64,000 nucleotides of DNA, taken from Planctomycetota bacterium. GTDB lineage: Bacteria; Planctomycetota; UBA1135; UBA2386. The stretch is from positions 31,717-95,716 of the forward strand of contig CANEYR010000009.1 of the NCBI GenBank assembly GCA_947444055.1, read 5' to 3'. The notes under the pieces are model-generated. The model saw only the letters and a list, made by a program, of their open reading frames with translations, had not been told where the DNA came from and made no database searches. Numbering within the stretch: position 1 is the stretch's first letter; each line of letters opens with the position of its first letter. This document shows positions 39,788 through 49,311 of this stretch, in pieces. The position numbers and the translations under genes were made by a program.

Positions 39788-42700
39788 ACCTGCGTCGTAG
39801 CACCGCTCTTGCAGCCCTCGCGCTGTGCAGCCTGCTGTCGTTGGCGCCCGGTCAGGCGCAGGTGCAGGCTCTCGCCAGCGCCCTGGTGCGCGCGCAAGCG
39901 CCCGCGATCGACGACCCCGACGCCACCGCCATGGACCTGCTGGCGGCCATCGCTAGCCAACCGCGTTCCCCGCTGGCGGCGCTGCTGGCGGCCGAAGTGG
40001 GTCGCCTCGTTGGCCAACTGCAGGTGCCAGCCCGTGTGTTGGCGCCAGTCGAGGCACTCAGCGAAGTGCGCCAACACGGCTTGCTCACCGTCGAGCTCAC
40101 CGCGCTGCGTTGGCGACTGCAGCGCGCGGTGCAGGGTCCAGAGCCCACCGGCCCGCTGCCGCTGCTCGGCCACGCCGACAGCCTGCTAGTGTGCGGCCCG
40201 CTCGGCGATGCCGGCGACAACTTCGTCGGCCTCGTGCTCGCCCCCGAACTGCAGTTCCCACGCAGCGGCGACGTGCTGAGCGGCCGTGGCATGCAGGCCA
40301 TCACGCGCACTGCGACTCGTCACCTCGACAGCCGCCGCGTCGAGTTGTCGGCACCGCCGCGATTTGGCCACGGTTGCTACTACGGCCTGTGGCGTGTGCA
40401 GACGACGGCCGACGTCGATGGCTTTCTCGAAGTGGATGACGACGGCGACTGGCAACTGTTCGTCGATGGCGAGGAAGTGCATCGCGTCGAACGCTGGCGG
40501 CAGAGCAGCCCCGCTCGCGCCTGGATCGGCATGCAGTTTCCCGCCGGTGGCCACGACATCGTCATCAAGACCGCCAGCAACGGTCGCAGTTCGGTCGCTA
40601 TGCGCGTCGTCGACGGCGATGGCTCGCCACTCGCCCAGCTGCTCGCCCACGATGGCAAGGCTGAGTTCGTGTATGGCACCAAGGCTAGCAGGACCAAGGC
40701 GACCTTCATCACCGGCGACACACTGCTGACTCGTCTTGCGACCACCGTCGACGCCGACCCGATCGTGCAAGTCGCGGCGCTGATCGCCGCCGTTCGCGAT
40801 GGCCACCACGAGCTCGCGATCGATCTGAGCACGGCCCTGCGCCGCGCGCCGCCCAGTGATGACGCAACCGCCCTGGCGTTCGCGCGGGTGTTGCGCACGG
40901 TGCCGCTGCCGGACGAACTGCGCAAAGCCGAGGCGAGCGTGCTCGAGGAACGGGCGGCCAAGACGTTGCTGCCAGCGCACCACACGGCCCGCATGGCCGT
41001 AGCCCAGCACAAGGAGGAACAGGACCAGCGCGAGGATGCCCTGCGGCTGTTGGCCGCCGCCGAGCAGCCGGGCCCCGAGACCTTCGCCCGCCGCGCCGAC
41101 CTGCTGCGGCAGTTGCGTTTCCAAGCCGAACTGCTGCCGCTGCTGCAGGACTGGGCCAAGGCTTGGCCGCAGGATTCGCGTCCGCTCGCGCTGTGGGCGC
41201 AGGAGCTGCAGGCCAGCCGCGATGGCCGCGCCGTCTTGGCGATGCGCCAACGTTCGCTCGCCCTGCGGCCAGACCAACCGAGTCTCGCGCAGAATGCCTG
41301 TCGCGATGCGGTCGCACTGCTCGATGTCGCCGCCGCTTTGGCACTGCTGGCACACGCGTGGCCGAGCTTTGGTGCCGAACCAACCTTGGGGCGACTGCGG
41401 TTGCAGCTCGAACTCGCCACCGCCCAAGAGAACACGGCGGAACAACGTCGCCTCGTCGACGCCATGGCGGCACACAGCCACGCCGACGCCAACTTGCTGA
41501 CCGAACTCGCCGCTCACCACGAGCGCTGCGGCCATCGCGAGCGCACGGTGGCCTGCTTGCAGCGCTGCCTCGAAGTCGGTGGCGATCGACCGGCGTTGCG
41601 CGCTTGGTTGGCGCGCCTCACCGGCACCGCCGAGCCGACCGACGAGTTGCTGCGCTTCCGTCGCGATGGCAAGGCCGCGATCGCCGCGTTCCAGCCCAGC
41701 GAGCGCGACCAGCGTTCGTCGATGACCGTCGTGCTCGACCAGCACATGCTGATGCTGCACGCCGATGGCAGCTGGATGCGCGAAGTGCACAGCGTGCGCC
41801 GCATCAACGACCAAGCCGGTGTGGAAGCCTTCAGCGAAGGCACCGGGCTTGGCAACATCGACGAAGTGCTGCTGCTGCGCACACTCGGCGCCGACGGCAG
41901 CGAGTCGGTGCCACCGAAAATCGATCGCGACTACACGCTGCAGCGGCTGGTGCCCGGCGCCTTCGTTGAGTGGCGTTACCGCGAACATGGCGCCGAGCCA
42001 GGGGCTGGCTCACTGGCCCTGACGCCGGCGTTGTTCGGCTCGGCTGACGAACCGTCGCTGCTCACCGAACTGGTGCTGGTGCTGCCAAGTGGCCGCGGCG
42101 AACTGCGCACGCGCGCACTCGCTGCGCCAAGTTCTACGGCGACCTTGGCCGACGGACGCACCGTGCAGGTGTTCACGCGCACCGACCTGGCGACGCTGGC
42201 GAAAGAACGCTTCACGCCGTCGCTGTTCGATCTGGTGCCATGTGCCGAGGTCGGGGAAGACCAACCGCTCGCGGCAACCTTGCGCGACCATGCCGTACAG
42301 CTCGGCCGCCGCACTCGCCTGTCTTCGCCTTTGCGCGAACAGAGCGCGGTGCTGACCGCGAACTGCCCCGATGCACTCGCCAAGGCGAACGCGATCTGGA
42401 CGTTCTGCCACGCCACCATCGAAGATGGCCAATCCGACGACGCGCTGCAGACCTTGCTGCGCAAGAAGGGCAGTCGTTTCTTGCTGGCGGTGGCCCTGCT
42501 GCGCGCAGCCGACCTCACCGTGCTGCCGCTCGCCTGCCGCGATGTGCGGGTCGAACTCAGCGGCGGCACGTCCTCGCTCTTCACCGACAGCGAAGCCGTG
42601 CAGATGCCAGCCGCGTTGCTGCTGCTCGCCGAAGACCAACGGCTGCCGCTGTTCGTCGATACGCCGCGGCACTGGCCGCTCGGCCGCGTTCCCGCCAGCC

Positions 42701-43410
42701 GCGCCGGCACCATGGCCAGCATTCTGCATGGCGACCACATCGAACCGTTCCTGCTGCCGAGCTGTGCTGGTGGCGCGCAGAGTCTCACCGTGCGCGGCAG
42801 CGCCGTCGTCAGCGACAAGACCCTGGTGCTGACCGCCACCGCCGAGCTCGGTGATGAGCAGGGCTTCTCGTTGGCGGAGCAGCTGCGACAGCTCAAGGAC
42901 AACGTGCAGAAGCAAGCGGCGCGCCAAATCGCCCAACAGATGTTCCCCGGCTGGCGCATCGAGAGCGCTGCCATTGCGGACATGGCCGCTGGTCAGCCGC
43001 TGCGCATTACCGCCACCTGCAAGCGCGCCTGCGGGCAACGCAACGGCGACCGCTTCGTCGTGCCGCTGCCGTTGCCACCGACCAAGTTCGTCGCCACCTT
43101 CGGCGACCGCAGTGAACGCACGCTGCCGTGGCAAATCGGCGCCGACATCCACGGCGATTGGCGCATCGAGTTGGACCCTGGCCCCGACCTACAACTCGCG
43201 CAAGTACCGACCTCGACGGACGTGCGCGAGGTGCCGATGCAGTTCTCGCTGCACGTGACGCCCAGTGGCGGCAAGATCACCTGCGAACGGTACCTGCGCA
43301 TCGGCGCCGCCACGCGCCCAGCGGTGGCCTTCGCCGATTGGTTGCGCGCGCTGACCGCGGCCGACCGCGCCGAGCAAAGCACGCTCGAATTCATCACCCG
43401 CACTCGCTGA
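39784..43410 (+). CDS. DUF3857 paralogue with degenerate transglutaminase domain
   Basis: A 1,208-residue protein with ATG overlapping the previous stop (ATGA). It has a signal peptide (MNLRRSTALAALALCSLLSLAPGQA), a TPR-like middle (e.g. 'DALRLLAAAEQ', 'VACLQRCLEVGGDRPALRAW') and DUF3857 features ('VHSVRRINDQAGVEAFSEGTGLGNIDEVLLLRT', quoted in pieces). Where its sister has HGDCKDK the alignment position reads 'KKGSRFLLAVALLRAAD' (about residue 892 on), so the catalytic cysteine is gone and the transglutaminase is probably inactive. The pair may work as one complex with one catalytic and one structural or binding subunit. Confidence 0.85.
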   Translation: MNLRRSTALAALALCSLLSLAPGQAQVQALASALVRAQAPAIDDPDATAMDLLAAIASQPRSPLAALLAAEVGRLVGQLQVPARVLAPVEALSEVRQHGLLTVELTALRWRLQRAVQGPEPTGPLPLLGHADSLLVCGPLGDAGDNFVGLVLAPELQFPRSGDVLSGRGMQAITRTATRHLDSRRVELSAPPRFGHGCYYGLWRVQTTADVDGFLEVDDDGDWQLFVDGEEVHRVERWRQSSPARAWIGMQFPAGGHDIVIKTASNGRSSVAMRVVDGDGSPLAQLLAHDGKAEFVYGTKASRTKATFITGDTLLTRLATTVDADPIVQVAALIAAVRDGHHELAIDLSTALRRAPPSDDATALAFARVLRTVPLPDELRKAEASVLEERAAKTLLPAHHTARMAVAQHKEEQDQREDALRLLAAAEQPGPETFARRADLLRQLRFQAELLPLLQDWAKAWPQDSRPLALWAQELQASRDGRAVLAMRQRSLALRPDQPSLAQNACRDAVALLDVAAALALLAHAWPSFGAEPTLGRLRLQLELATAQENTAEQRRLVDAMAAHSHADANLLTELAAHHERCGHRERTVACLQRCLEVGGDRPALRAWLARLTGTAEPTDELLRFRRDGKAAIAAFQPSERDQRSSMTVVLDQHMLMLHADGSWMREVHSVRRINDQAGVEAFSEGTGLGNIDEVLLLRTLGADGSESVPPKIDRDYTLQRLVPGAFVEWRYREHGAEPGAGSLALTPALFGSADEPSLLTELVLVLPSGRGELRTRALAAPSSTATLADGRTVQVFTRTDLATLAKERFTPSLFDLVPCAEVGEDQPLAATLRDHAVQLGRRTRLSSPLREQSAVLTANCPDALAKANAIWTFCHATIEDGQSDDALQTLLRKKGSRFLLAVALLRAADLTVLPLACRDVRVELSGGTSSLFTDSEAVQMPAALLLLAEDQRLPLFVDTPRHWPLGRVPASRAGTMASILHGDHIEPFLLPSCAGGAQSLTVRGSAVVSDKTLVLTATAELGDEQGFSLAEQLRQLKDNVQKQAARQIAQQMFPGWRIESAAIADMAAGQPLRITATCKRACGQRNGDRFVVPLPLPPTKFVATFGDRSERTLPWQIGADIHGDWRIELDPGPDLQLAQVPTSTDVREVPMQFSLHVTPSGGKITCERYLRIGAATRPAVAFADWLRALTAADRAEQSTLEFITRTR

Positions 43411-43431
43411 ACCCACCCGTAGAACCGCCCC

Positions 43432-45009
43432 ATGCACCATCGCTTTCTTGTGCTGTGTCTCGCTGCTGCTGCCGCCGCCCAAGCCGAGCCGCCGAAGACC
43501 GTTCCTGAGGCGACGAACTTCACCGCCACCTCGCGCGCCGCTGACGTCGAACGCTTCCTCAATGCCTGCGTGCGCTTGTCGCACGGCGACCGCTTGACCG
43601 TTCGCGTCGCTGGCAAGACCCACGAAGGCCGCGCCCAGTTGCTAGTCAAGATCGCCGCCCCAACCACCAACGCCAGCCAGCCGCCACGACTGCGCGCGCT
43701 CATCATCGGCAACATCCACGCCGGCGAAGTCGAAGGCAAAGAAGCCGCGCAGCAGCTCGTACGTGAGTTCGCGAGCGGCGAACACAGCGACCTGCTCGCG
43801 CAATGCGAGCTGTGGTTCTTGCCGATCTACAACGTCGACGGCAACGAGGAGGTCGCGCCGAAGAACCGCGCCGGCCAAAACGGTCCAGACCTGGTCGGGC
43901 AGCGGCCCAACGGCCAAGGCCTCGACCTCAACCGCGACTTCGTCAAGCTCGACGCGCCGGAGACGCGCACGCTGGTGCAATTGTTCTCGGAAGTGGACCC
44001 GCATCTGTTCGTGGATCTGCACACGACCAACGGCTCCTACCACGGCTACCACCTCACCTACGCCCCCGGTTTGTCGCCCAACGGTGATCCTGGCGTCGCG
44101 CGCCTGTCGCGCGCTCTGCTCGACGATGCCGATGCCGCGATGCAGAAGGACCACGGCTTTGCCACCTTCGACTACGGCAACTTCGAGACCAAGGACTGGG
44201 ATGGCAGCGGCTCGCCGGAGTCGACGCCGGGTGTGCGCGGTTGGTATTCGTACGACCATCGCGCCCGCTACGGCATCAACTACTTCGGGCTGCGCAATCG
44301 CCTCGCGGTGCTGAGCGAGGCCTACAGCTACGACGACTTCAAGACCCGTATCGCAGCGACTCGCGCCTTCGTGTTGACCCTGCTGCAAGGCCTCGTGCGG
44401 CGAGCCGACGAAGTGCGCCAGGTGACGGCCGCTGCCGACCAACGCCTGCGGGAGGACGCACCAGTGTGGTTTGGCTACGACACCACCTATGCCCCGCCGG
44501 AGTCGCTGCCGGTTCTGGTTGGTGCGGTCGATCGCGTCGACGGCAGTGGCGAGCAAGACCTGCGCTTCGTTCGCCAAGGCGCGGGCACGGCAGAGACGAT
44601 GCCGGTGTTCCGCGGTTTTCGGGCGCGTAGCCAGCGCGTCTTGCCTGACGCGTGGGCGATCGCCGGGCCGTCGCCCGAAGTCATCACCCGACTGCAGCAA
44701 CACGGCATCCAGTTCACCGCCGTCGACGCCGTGCGGCGCGTGCAAGCCCAGCGCTTTGCCGTCACCAACAAGAAGAAACCCAAGCGCCCCTACCAAGGTC
44801 ATCAAGAACTGCAGCTCGCGGGAACGTGGTCGGCGCCGACGGCGACCGAACTGCCGCTCGGCACCATTGTCATCTCGGCGCATCAACGACTTGGCCGCCT
44901 CGCCGCCCAACTGCTCGAGCCGGAGAGTGAAGACTCGCTGTCGACGTGGAACTTCTTCGAGGCCCAAACCACCGACACCTACCCCGTGCTGCGCATCGTC
45001 GGCTCATGA
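43432..45009 (+). CDS. M14-family metallocarboxypeptidase, exported
   Basis: A protein of 525 residues with a signal peptide (MHHRFLVLCLAAAAAAQA). The zinc-binding set of M14 peptidases is present: His96 and Glu99 in 'IGNIHAGEVEGKE', and His197 in 'LFVDLHTTNG'; substrate-binding Asn-Arg in 'LDLNRDF' (167-168); and the general base Glu296 in 'LSEAYSYDDF'. The remaining 220 residues are a beta-rich C-terminal domain. M14 enzymes remove C-terminal residues from peptides or amidated substrates. It follows the DUF3857 pair by 21 bp and the four exported proteins of the region could act together on extracellular protein or peptidoglycan peptides. Confidence 0.92.
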   Translation: MHHRFLVLCLAAAAAAQAEPPKTVPEATNFTATSRAADVERFLNACVRLSHGDRLTVRVAGKTHEGRAQLLVKIAAPTTNASQPPRLRALIIGNIHAGEVEGKEAAQQLVREFASGEHSDLLAQCELWFLPIYNVDGNEEVAPKNRAGQNGPDLVGQRPNGQGLDLNRDFVKLDAPETRTLVQLFSEVDPHLFVDLHTTNGSYHGYHLTYAPGLSPNGDPGVARLSRALLDDADAAMQKDHGFATFDYGNFETKDWDGSGSPESTPGVRGWYSYDHRARYGINYFGLRNRLAVLSEAYSYDDFKTRIAATRAFVLTLLQGLVRRADEVRQVTAAADQRLREDAPVWFGYDTTYAPPESLPVLVGAVDRVDGSGEQDLRFVRQGAGTAETMPVFRGFRARSQRVLPDAWAIAGPSPEVITRLQQHGIQFTAVDAVRRVQAQRFAVTNKKKPKRPYQGHQELQLAGTWSAPTATELPLGTIVISAHQRLGRLAAQLLEPESEDSLSTWNFFEAQTTDTYPVLRIVGS

Positions 45010-45060
45010 AGTGACCCGCCGTTCAAGCTGACCACGGGGCTTTGCCGATGCCATCGACGC

Positions 45061-47394
45061 ATGCGCAGAGCCATCGTGGTCGCCGGAATCGCCGTCGCCG
45101 CCCTGGCGTGCCTGCTCGGCGCGCTGCCGTGGCGAGCCACACCAAGCGAACGGCACCTACCGGTGGTCGTGGTCGACTTGCAAGACGCCGCCAGCGACGA
45201 CTTGTTTCGCCGCCGAACGGGTGACGACGGCGGCGACGTCCCGGTGCTGTTCGCCGATCGCGACACCGCCCCCACCAACGGCAAAGCGAGCCTGCGCGGC
45301 TTCAGTCCCTGGCACCACGGGCGTACGAAGCCTTCCCTGCGCATCGAGCAACGCGCCAGCGCCTCGCCACTGCGACCGCGTTGGGTCGAGCTGTCGCGCC
45401 CGGAAGATCCGCTCGCGCTCAGCAACTGGTTGCCGGACCAACTGTCGTCACAGCAGCGACTGCTGCATGCGTTCACGACGCCGGTGCGCCTGCAACTCGA
45501 TCGCACCGACCGCGGCGTCTACTTGCGGTCCCTGCGCCCTGGCGACGATCTTGCCGCGACCGCTGGGCGCGCCCGCGGCACGTTCTGGAAGGGCGACGCG
45601 CTGGGCGACCGGCGCCATCGCGACCTGTGGGCCGACCCTTCGGCATGGCGCGCCACTGGCGCGAGCGCACCGCGAGCGGTGCAACTGCTGAGCGCGCTGC
45701 TCAACGCCCTGCGTGCGCCGGCAGATGCCGACAACCTCGATCGCATCGCGGCGGTGCTCGATCTCCATGCCACCGCCAGCGCCGCCGCCATCGCCGTGCT
45801 CGTTGGCAGCATCCACGCCGACCGCGCGCACAACCACGTGCTGTTCGCCGACCCGAGCAGCGACTGCCTCGAACCGCTGTTGTGGGACGCCAACGGCTTT
45901 GGCATTCACGCCGAAGCGACGCTGCCCGTCGACGTCGCGCGCCACCCGCTGGCGGCACGGCTGCTGTGTGACCCTGCCTTCGTGCAGGCGCGCAACCACG
46001 GGCTGTGGGATCTGCTGCAGAACGCCGGTTCGGCGCGCGCCTTGCTCGCGGCGGCGCGGCTGCATGTCGCCAACCTGACGTCGGCGTTCGCCAACGATCC
46101 CGAGCTTGCACGGCTGCGTTTGCACCGAGGGCAGTTCGTCGTCGAGGCCCTGGCCGCCAGCGCGATCCCGCAGGAGGTCGAACGTTTCGCCGCCTTCGTG
46201 ACGGCGCGCGAACACCATCTGCGCGCCTACTTCGCGGACGCGCGGGTCGCCGTTGCGGCGGATCCCGCCGATGCCCAACGTTCGATCGTGACCGTCTTCG
46301 GTAGCGTGGCCGTCACCGCGACGAAGAAGGATGGCTCGTCAGCATTCTCGACGACGGGGCATAGCGCGGCGTGGCTGCCGCCAGGCTTGTCGCTTGAGCT
46401 GTTCGCCGCCCCCCAGCATCGCGCCGACGATGGCACTGGCGTGGCGGCGCCGCACGCAAGACCCGCCGCGCTGCACTACACGCTGGCCGCTGCGAGTGGC
46501 GACCTGTGCTTTCGCAATGCCTTCACCAACGAGGTGGTGGCGCCGACGACGCCCGCGGGCGCCCTCGCGACACGCAGCGTGCATCCGTGGACGCGCGCCA
46601 CGCCACCCGCCGAACTGCGACTCGGCCCTGGGCAGGTGCACCTCACCACTTCCCTCGATCTCGCGGCCACGACGACGCTGATCCTCGTCGCGGGCACCAA
46701 GTTGGCGCTTGGCAAGAACGTCACCGTACGCACGCGCGGTCCAGTGTTCGCGCAGGGCAGTGCCGAACAACCGATCACCATCGAGGTCGCCGACTCGACC
46801 GCGTTCCTGTGCGTCGGCGCTTCGGTGACGATGACCCACGTCACCCTGCGCGGTCTCGCGAGCCCATTGCTTGCCTTGTGCGGCACGCCAGCGGCCACGC
46901 TGAAGCACTGCACACTGCACAGCGCCGGGGGCCATGGCTTGTCGATCGCGGGCGGCAACGTCGTCCTGCTCGACACCGAGATCGCGCTCTGCCGCGGCCA
47001 CGGGTTGGCCGCGACGGCTGGGGCCAAGGTGAACGTTCGCGGCGGACGCTTGGCGTTCTGCGATCACGGTGCGGTGGCGAGCGATGCGGCGAGTGTGCAG
47101 TTGGTCGAGACCACCATCACCGGCAACATGGTCGGCGTGCTCGCCGAAGCCGGGTGCGGCGTGTTCGCTGGCGGCTCGATCACGCTCGTGCGGGCAGAGT
47201 GCCGCGAACAGGGTCGTTGCGATGTCGACCGCACCGGCGATGGGGCGCTGGTGCTGACGGACACCAAGGCCAGCCTCAGTGCGCGCGCGGCAGCGAGTCA
47301 GCAGCCAACACCACTCACTGCCAGCGGAACCAACGCAGCGCCAACCAGAAGCACGCCAACGCGAAGCCCAACAAGCCGAGCAACGGAACGGTGA
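45061..47394 (+). CDS. CotH-like protein fused to a right-handed beta-helix
   Basis: A protein of 777 residues with an N-terminal membrane signal (about 4-22). The first 320 residues resemble the CotH kinase fold: 'GKASLRGFSPWH', 'PLALSNWLPDQLSS', 'DRTDRGVYLRSL' (the 'G.Y' strand), a 'NLDRIAAVLDLHATAS' helix and 'CLEPLLWDANGFG' (the WD.N motif near the end of the CotH domain). From about 520, short 'T..I..C..HGL....G..V..' turns ('AATLKHCTLHSAGGHGLSIAGGNVVLLDTEI') form a right-handed parallel beta-helix. CotH proteins phosphorylate spore-coat or extracellular proteins. The last 80 bp overlap, tail to tail, the ABC permease gene, so the C terminus (about 26 residues) may be an extension rather than domain. 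Confidence 0.75.
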   Translation: MRRAIVVAGIAVAALACLLGALPWRATPSERHLPVVVVDLQDAASDDLFRRRTGDDGGDVPVLFADRDTAPTNGKASLRGFSPWHHGRTKPSLRIEQRASASPLRPRWVELSRPEDPLALSNWLPDQLSSQQRLLHAFTTPVRLQLDRTDRGVYLRSLRPGDDLAATAGRARGTFWKGDALGDRRHRDLWADPSAWRATGASAPRAVQLLSALLNALRAPADADNLDRIAAVLDLHATASAAAIAVLVGSIHADRAHNHVLFADPSSDCLEPLLWDANGFGIHAEATLPVDVARHPLAARLLCDPAFVQARNHGLWDLLQNAGSARALLAAARLHVANLTSAFANDPELARLRLHRGQFVVEALAASAIPQEVERFAAFVTAREHHLRAYFADARVAVAADPADAQRSIVTVFGSVAVTATKKDGSSAFSTTGHSAAWLPPGLSLELFAAPQHRADDGTGVAAPHARPAALHYTLAAASGDLCFRNAFTNEVVAPTTPAGALATRSVHPWTRATPPAELRLGPGQVHLTTSLDLAATTTLILVAGTKLALGKNVTVRTRGPVFAQGSAEQPITIEVADSTAFLCVGASVTMTHVTLRGLASPLLALCGTPAATLKHCTLHSAGGHGLSIAGGNVVLLDTEIALCRGHGLAATAGAKVNVRGGRLAFCDHGAVASDAASVQLVETTITGNMVGVLAEAGCGVFAGGSITLVRAECREQGRCDVDRTGDGALVLTDTKASLSARAAASQQPTPLTASGTNAAPTRSTPTRSPTSRATER

Positions 47395-48346
47395 CGTCGA
47401 GCAACGTTCCTGGCGCCAGCATCACGTCGCGCAGCGCCCGATTGATGTGCGTCAACGGCATCGCCTCCGCCGCCCATCGCACGACACCGGTCAGCCGTTC
47501 GACATCGAAGAACACGCCACCGAGCAACCACATCGGCAATTGGAACAGGTTCATCAACCCAGCAATGCCTTCGATCGTGCGCGCGCGCGTCGCCAACAAA
47601 CAGCCTAGGCCCGCGAAGGCGAAGGCACCGACGGCGACCAGCAAGGCTGTAGCAAGCAAGCTGCCGCGAAACGGCACGTCCCACACCAAGTGGCCGAACA
47701 GCACAATGGTGACCGCTTCCGGCACCACCAGCACCATGCGCCCGAGCAGGTAGCCGGCGAGAAATTCACGATGGCGCATCGGCGTCACCGCCAGCCGCCG
47801 CAGCAGATGCTGCGTGCGCATCTGCACCAAGTTGAAGCCAACTCCCCACATGCCCGCGCCCAGCAAGTTGAGCCCGATCAAACCCGGGATCAGGAAGTCG
47901 ATGTAGCGTGCGCCGGGGCGATCTTCGACTTCGTTGCGCATCGTCGGCAACGTCGTCTCCGGACCGGCCAACAGGCGCCGCTCTACCAACAAGCGTGCGA
48001 CCTCCGCCTCGGGTCGAGTCGGGTCGGTGCGCAACACCGGCGAGGCGCCATCGAGGCGAACCAGCAAGGCGACACGCCCGCGCGCCAACGCTTGGTCCGC
48101 GTCGGCAGGTGACAACAGCTGCACCGCCAGCCGCGGCTCCTGCCCCAGCGTCGTGAGCAGCGCCACCGCATCGCCGCCAGCAACCACCGCCACCGGCACC
48201 TTCGGCAACTCGCCAGGTTGGAACGAGAACCCCAGCACCACTGCCATCAGCACCGGAAAGCCGTAGGTCCAGAACACCGCTTCGGGGCTGCGCCAGAACT
48301 CGCGGAACGTCGTTCGCGCCACGGCCAACAAGACGCGCGCTCTCAT
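47315..48346 (-). CDS. ABC-2 type transporter permease
   Basis: A protein of 343 residues. A first membrane helix (about 24-41) is followed by a large extracytoplasmic domain (about 42-160) and then five more helices (about 160-340), the layout of ABC-2 exporters of drug, lipid or polysaccharide type. 'RTQHLLRRLAVTPMRHREFLAGYLLGRM' (the L.RL..TP....EFL.G...G block) and 'IAGLMNLFQLPMWLLGGVFF' are family hallmarks. Its start overlaps the ATPase stop by 4 nt, so it forms a two-component exporter with it. Last gene of the minus-strand operon; its end overlaps the convergent CotH-like gene. Confidence 0.9.
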   Translation of the reverse strand: MRARVLLAVARTTFREFWRSPEAVFWTYGFPVLMAVVLGFSFQPGELPKVPVAVVAGGDAVALLTTLGQEPRLAVQLLSPADADQALARGRVALLVRLDGASPVLRTDPTRPEAEVARLLVERRLLAGPETTLPTMRNEVEDRPGARYIDFLIPGLIGLNLLGAGMWGVGFNLVQMRTQHLLRRLAVTPMRHREFLAGYLLGRMVLVVPEAVTIVLFGHLVWDVPFRGSLLATALLVAVGAFAFAGLGCLLATRARTIEGIAGLMNLFQLPMWLLGGVFFDVERLTGVVRWAAEAMPLTHINRALRDVMLAPGTLLDVTVPLLGLLGFALACFWLALRWFRWQ

Positions 48347-49311
48347 GACTTGCTGTCCTCACGCAGGTGGCGCCCAGTCAGGTGCACGAACACGTCTTCG
48401 AGCGTGGCGTGGCGCGTGGCCAGACCATGAATCTCTACCTGCCGCTGCCGCGCCAACGCCAACACCGCAGGCAGCGCCGTGTGCACCGACCGCACCGTCA
48501 GCACGACGCGCGCCGGGGACAGTTCGTGCGCGACCACATCCGGCAAGGCGGTGAGTTCGGCGGCGGCGATGCGTTCGGCAAAGTGCTCGCCATCGATTTC
48601 GACGAGGTGCTCCGCACCGAGGGAACGGATCAGGTCGGTCGGCGAGCCGAGCGCGATCACCTTGCCGCGATCGATGATCGCCACGCGATCACACAGCTGC
48701 TGCGCTTCGTCCATGGCGTGCGTCGTCAGCACCGCGGTGCCACCAGCGGCTTTGAACGACCGCACGACGTCCCACAACTGCCGGCGCGACTGCGGATCAA
48801 GACCCGTGGTCGGCTCATCGAGGAACAGCAAGTCCGGATCGCCGAGCAGGGCGGTGGCGACCGCGAGCCGCTGGCGCTGCCCACCGGACAACGTCGACTG
48901 CCGCGCGTGGGCCTTCTCGCGCAGCGAGACCACGTCGAGCACGGCATCGACCGCACGACCGCTCGGAAAGAACGCAGCGAACAATTCGAGCGTCTCGCGC
49001 ACGGTCGCCTTCTCGTGGAACTTCGTCTCCTGCAAACACACACCGATGCGGCTGCGAATGGCGTCGTCGTGGCCGGTGCGCCACTCGCGCCCGAGGATGC
49101 GCACCGAACCCGCATCCGGCACCGTCAAGCCTTCGCACACTTCGATCGTGGTCGTCTTGCCAGCACCGTTGGGGCCGAGCAACCCGAACACCTCCCCACG
49201 CGGCACCACGAGATCGAGCCCATCGACGGCCACCGTCGTTTGCTTGCCCTTGCGATACGTCTTGCGCAGACCGCGCAGGTCAATCGCCGCGTCGGCAGCC
49301 GTCGCCTTCAT
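48343..49311 (-). CDS. ABC transporter ATP-binding protein
   Basis: A 322-residue ATPase from ATG 49311 (overlapping the aldolase stop by 4 nt). The nucleotide-binding domain has Walker A 'GPNGAGKTT' (46-54), Q-loop 'VCLQETKF', signature 'LSGGQRQR' (141-148), Walker B 'LLFLDEPTTGLDP' and H-loop 'TTHAMDEA'. The C-terminal 80 residues form the DUF4162-type regulatory tail of the DRA/NatA exporter group ('LALARQRQVEIHGLATRHATLEDVFVHLTGR'). Partner of the permease encoded next. Exporters of this class move drugs, lipids or glycans. Confidence 0.93.
   Translation of the reverse strand: MKATAADAAIDLRGLRKTYRKGKQTTVAVDGLDLVVPRGEVFGLLGPNGAGKTTTIEVCEGLTVPDAGSVRILGREWRTGHDDAIRSRIGVCLQETKFHEKATVRETLELFAAFFPSGRAVDAVLDVVSLREKAHARQSTLSGGQRQRLAVATALLGDPDLLFLDEPTTGLDPQSRRQLWDVVRSFKAAGGTAVLTTHAMDEAQQLCDRVAIIDRGKVIALGSPTDLIRSLGAEHLVEIDGEHFAERIAAAELTALPDVVAHELSPARVVLTVRSVHTALPAVLALARQRQVEIHGLATRHATLEDVFVHLTGRHLREDSKS

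Noticed and set aside
39784..43410. Second DUF3857 gene as a frameshifted continuation of the first
   Set aside because: It has its own signal peptide, full set of domains and a normal ATGA overlap, so it is a separate paralogue.
46506..47753. 415-codon plus-strand frame across the end of the CotH-like gene into the ABC permease
   Set aside because: Its composition is Arg/Pro/Ser-rich with no signature, and both overlapped genes have solid family support.
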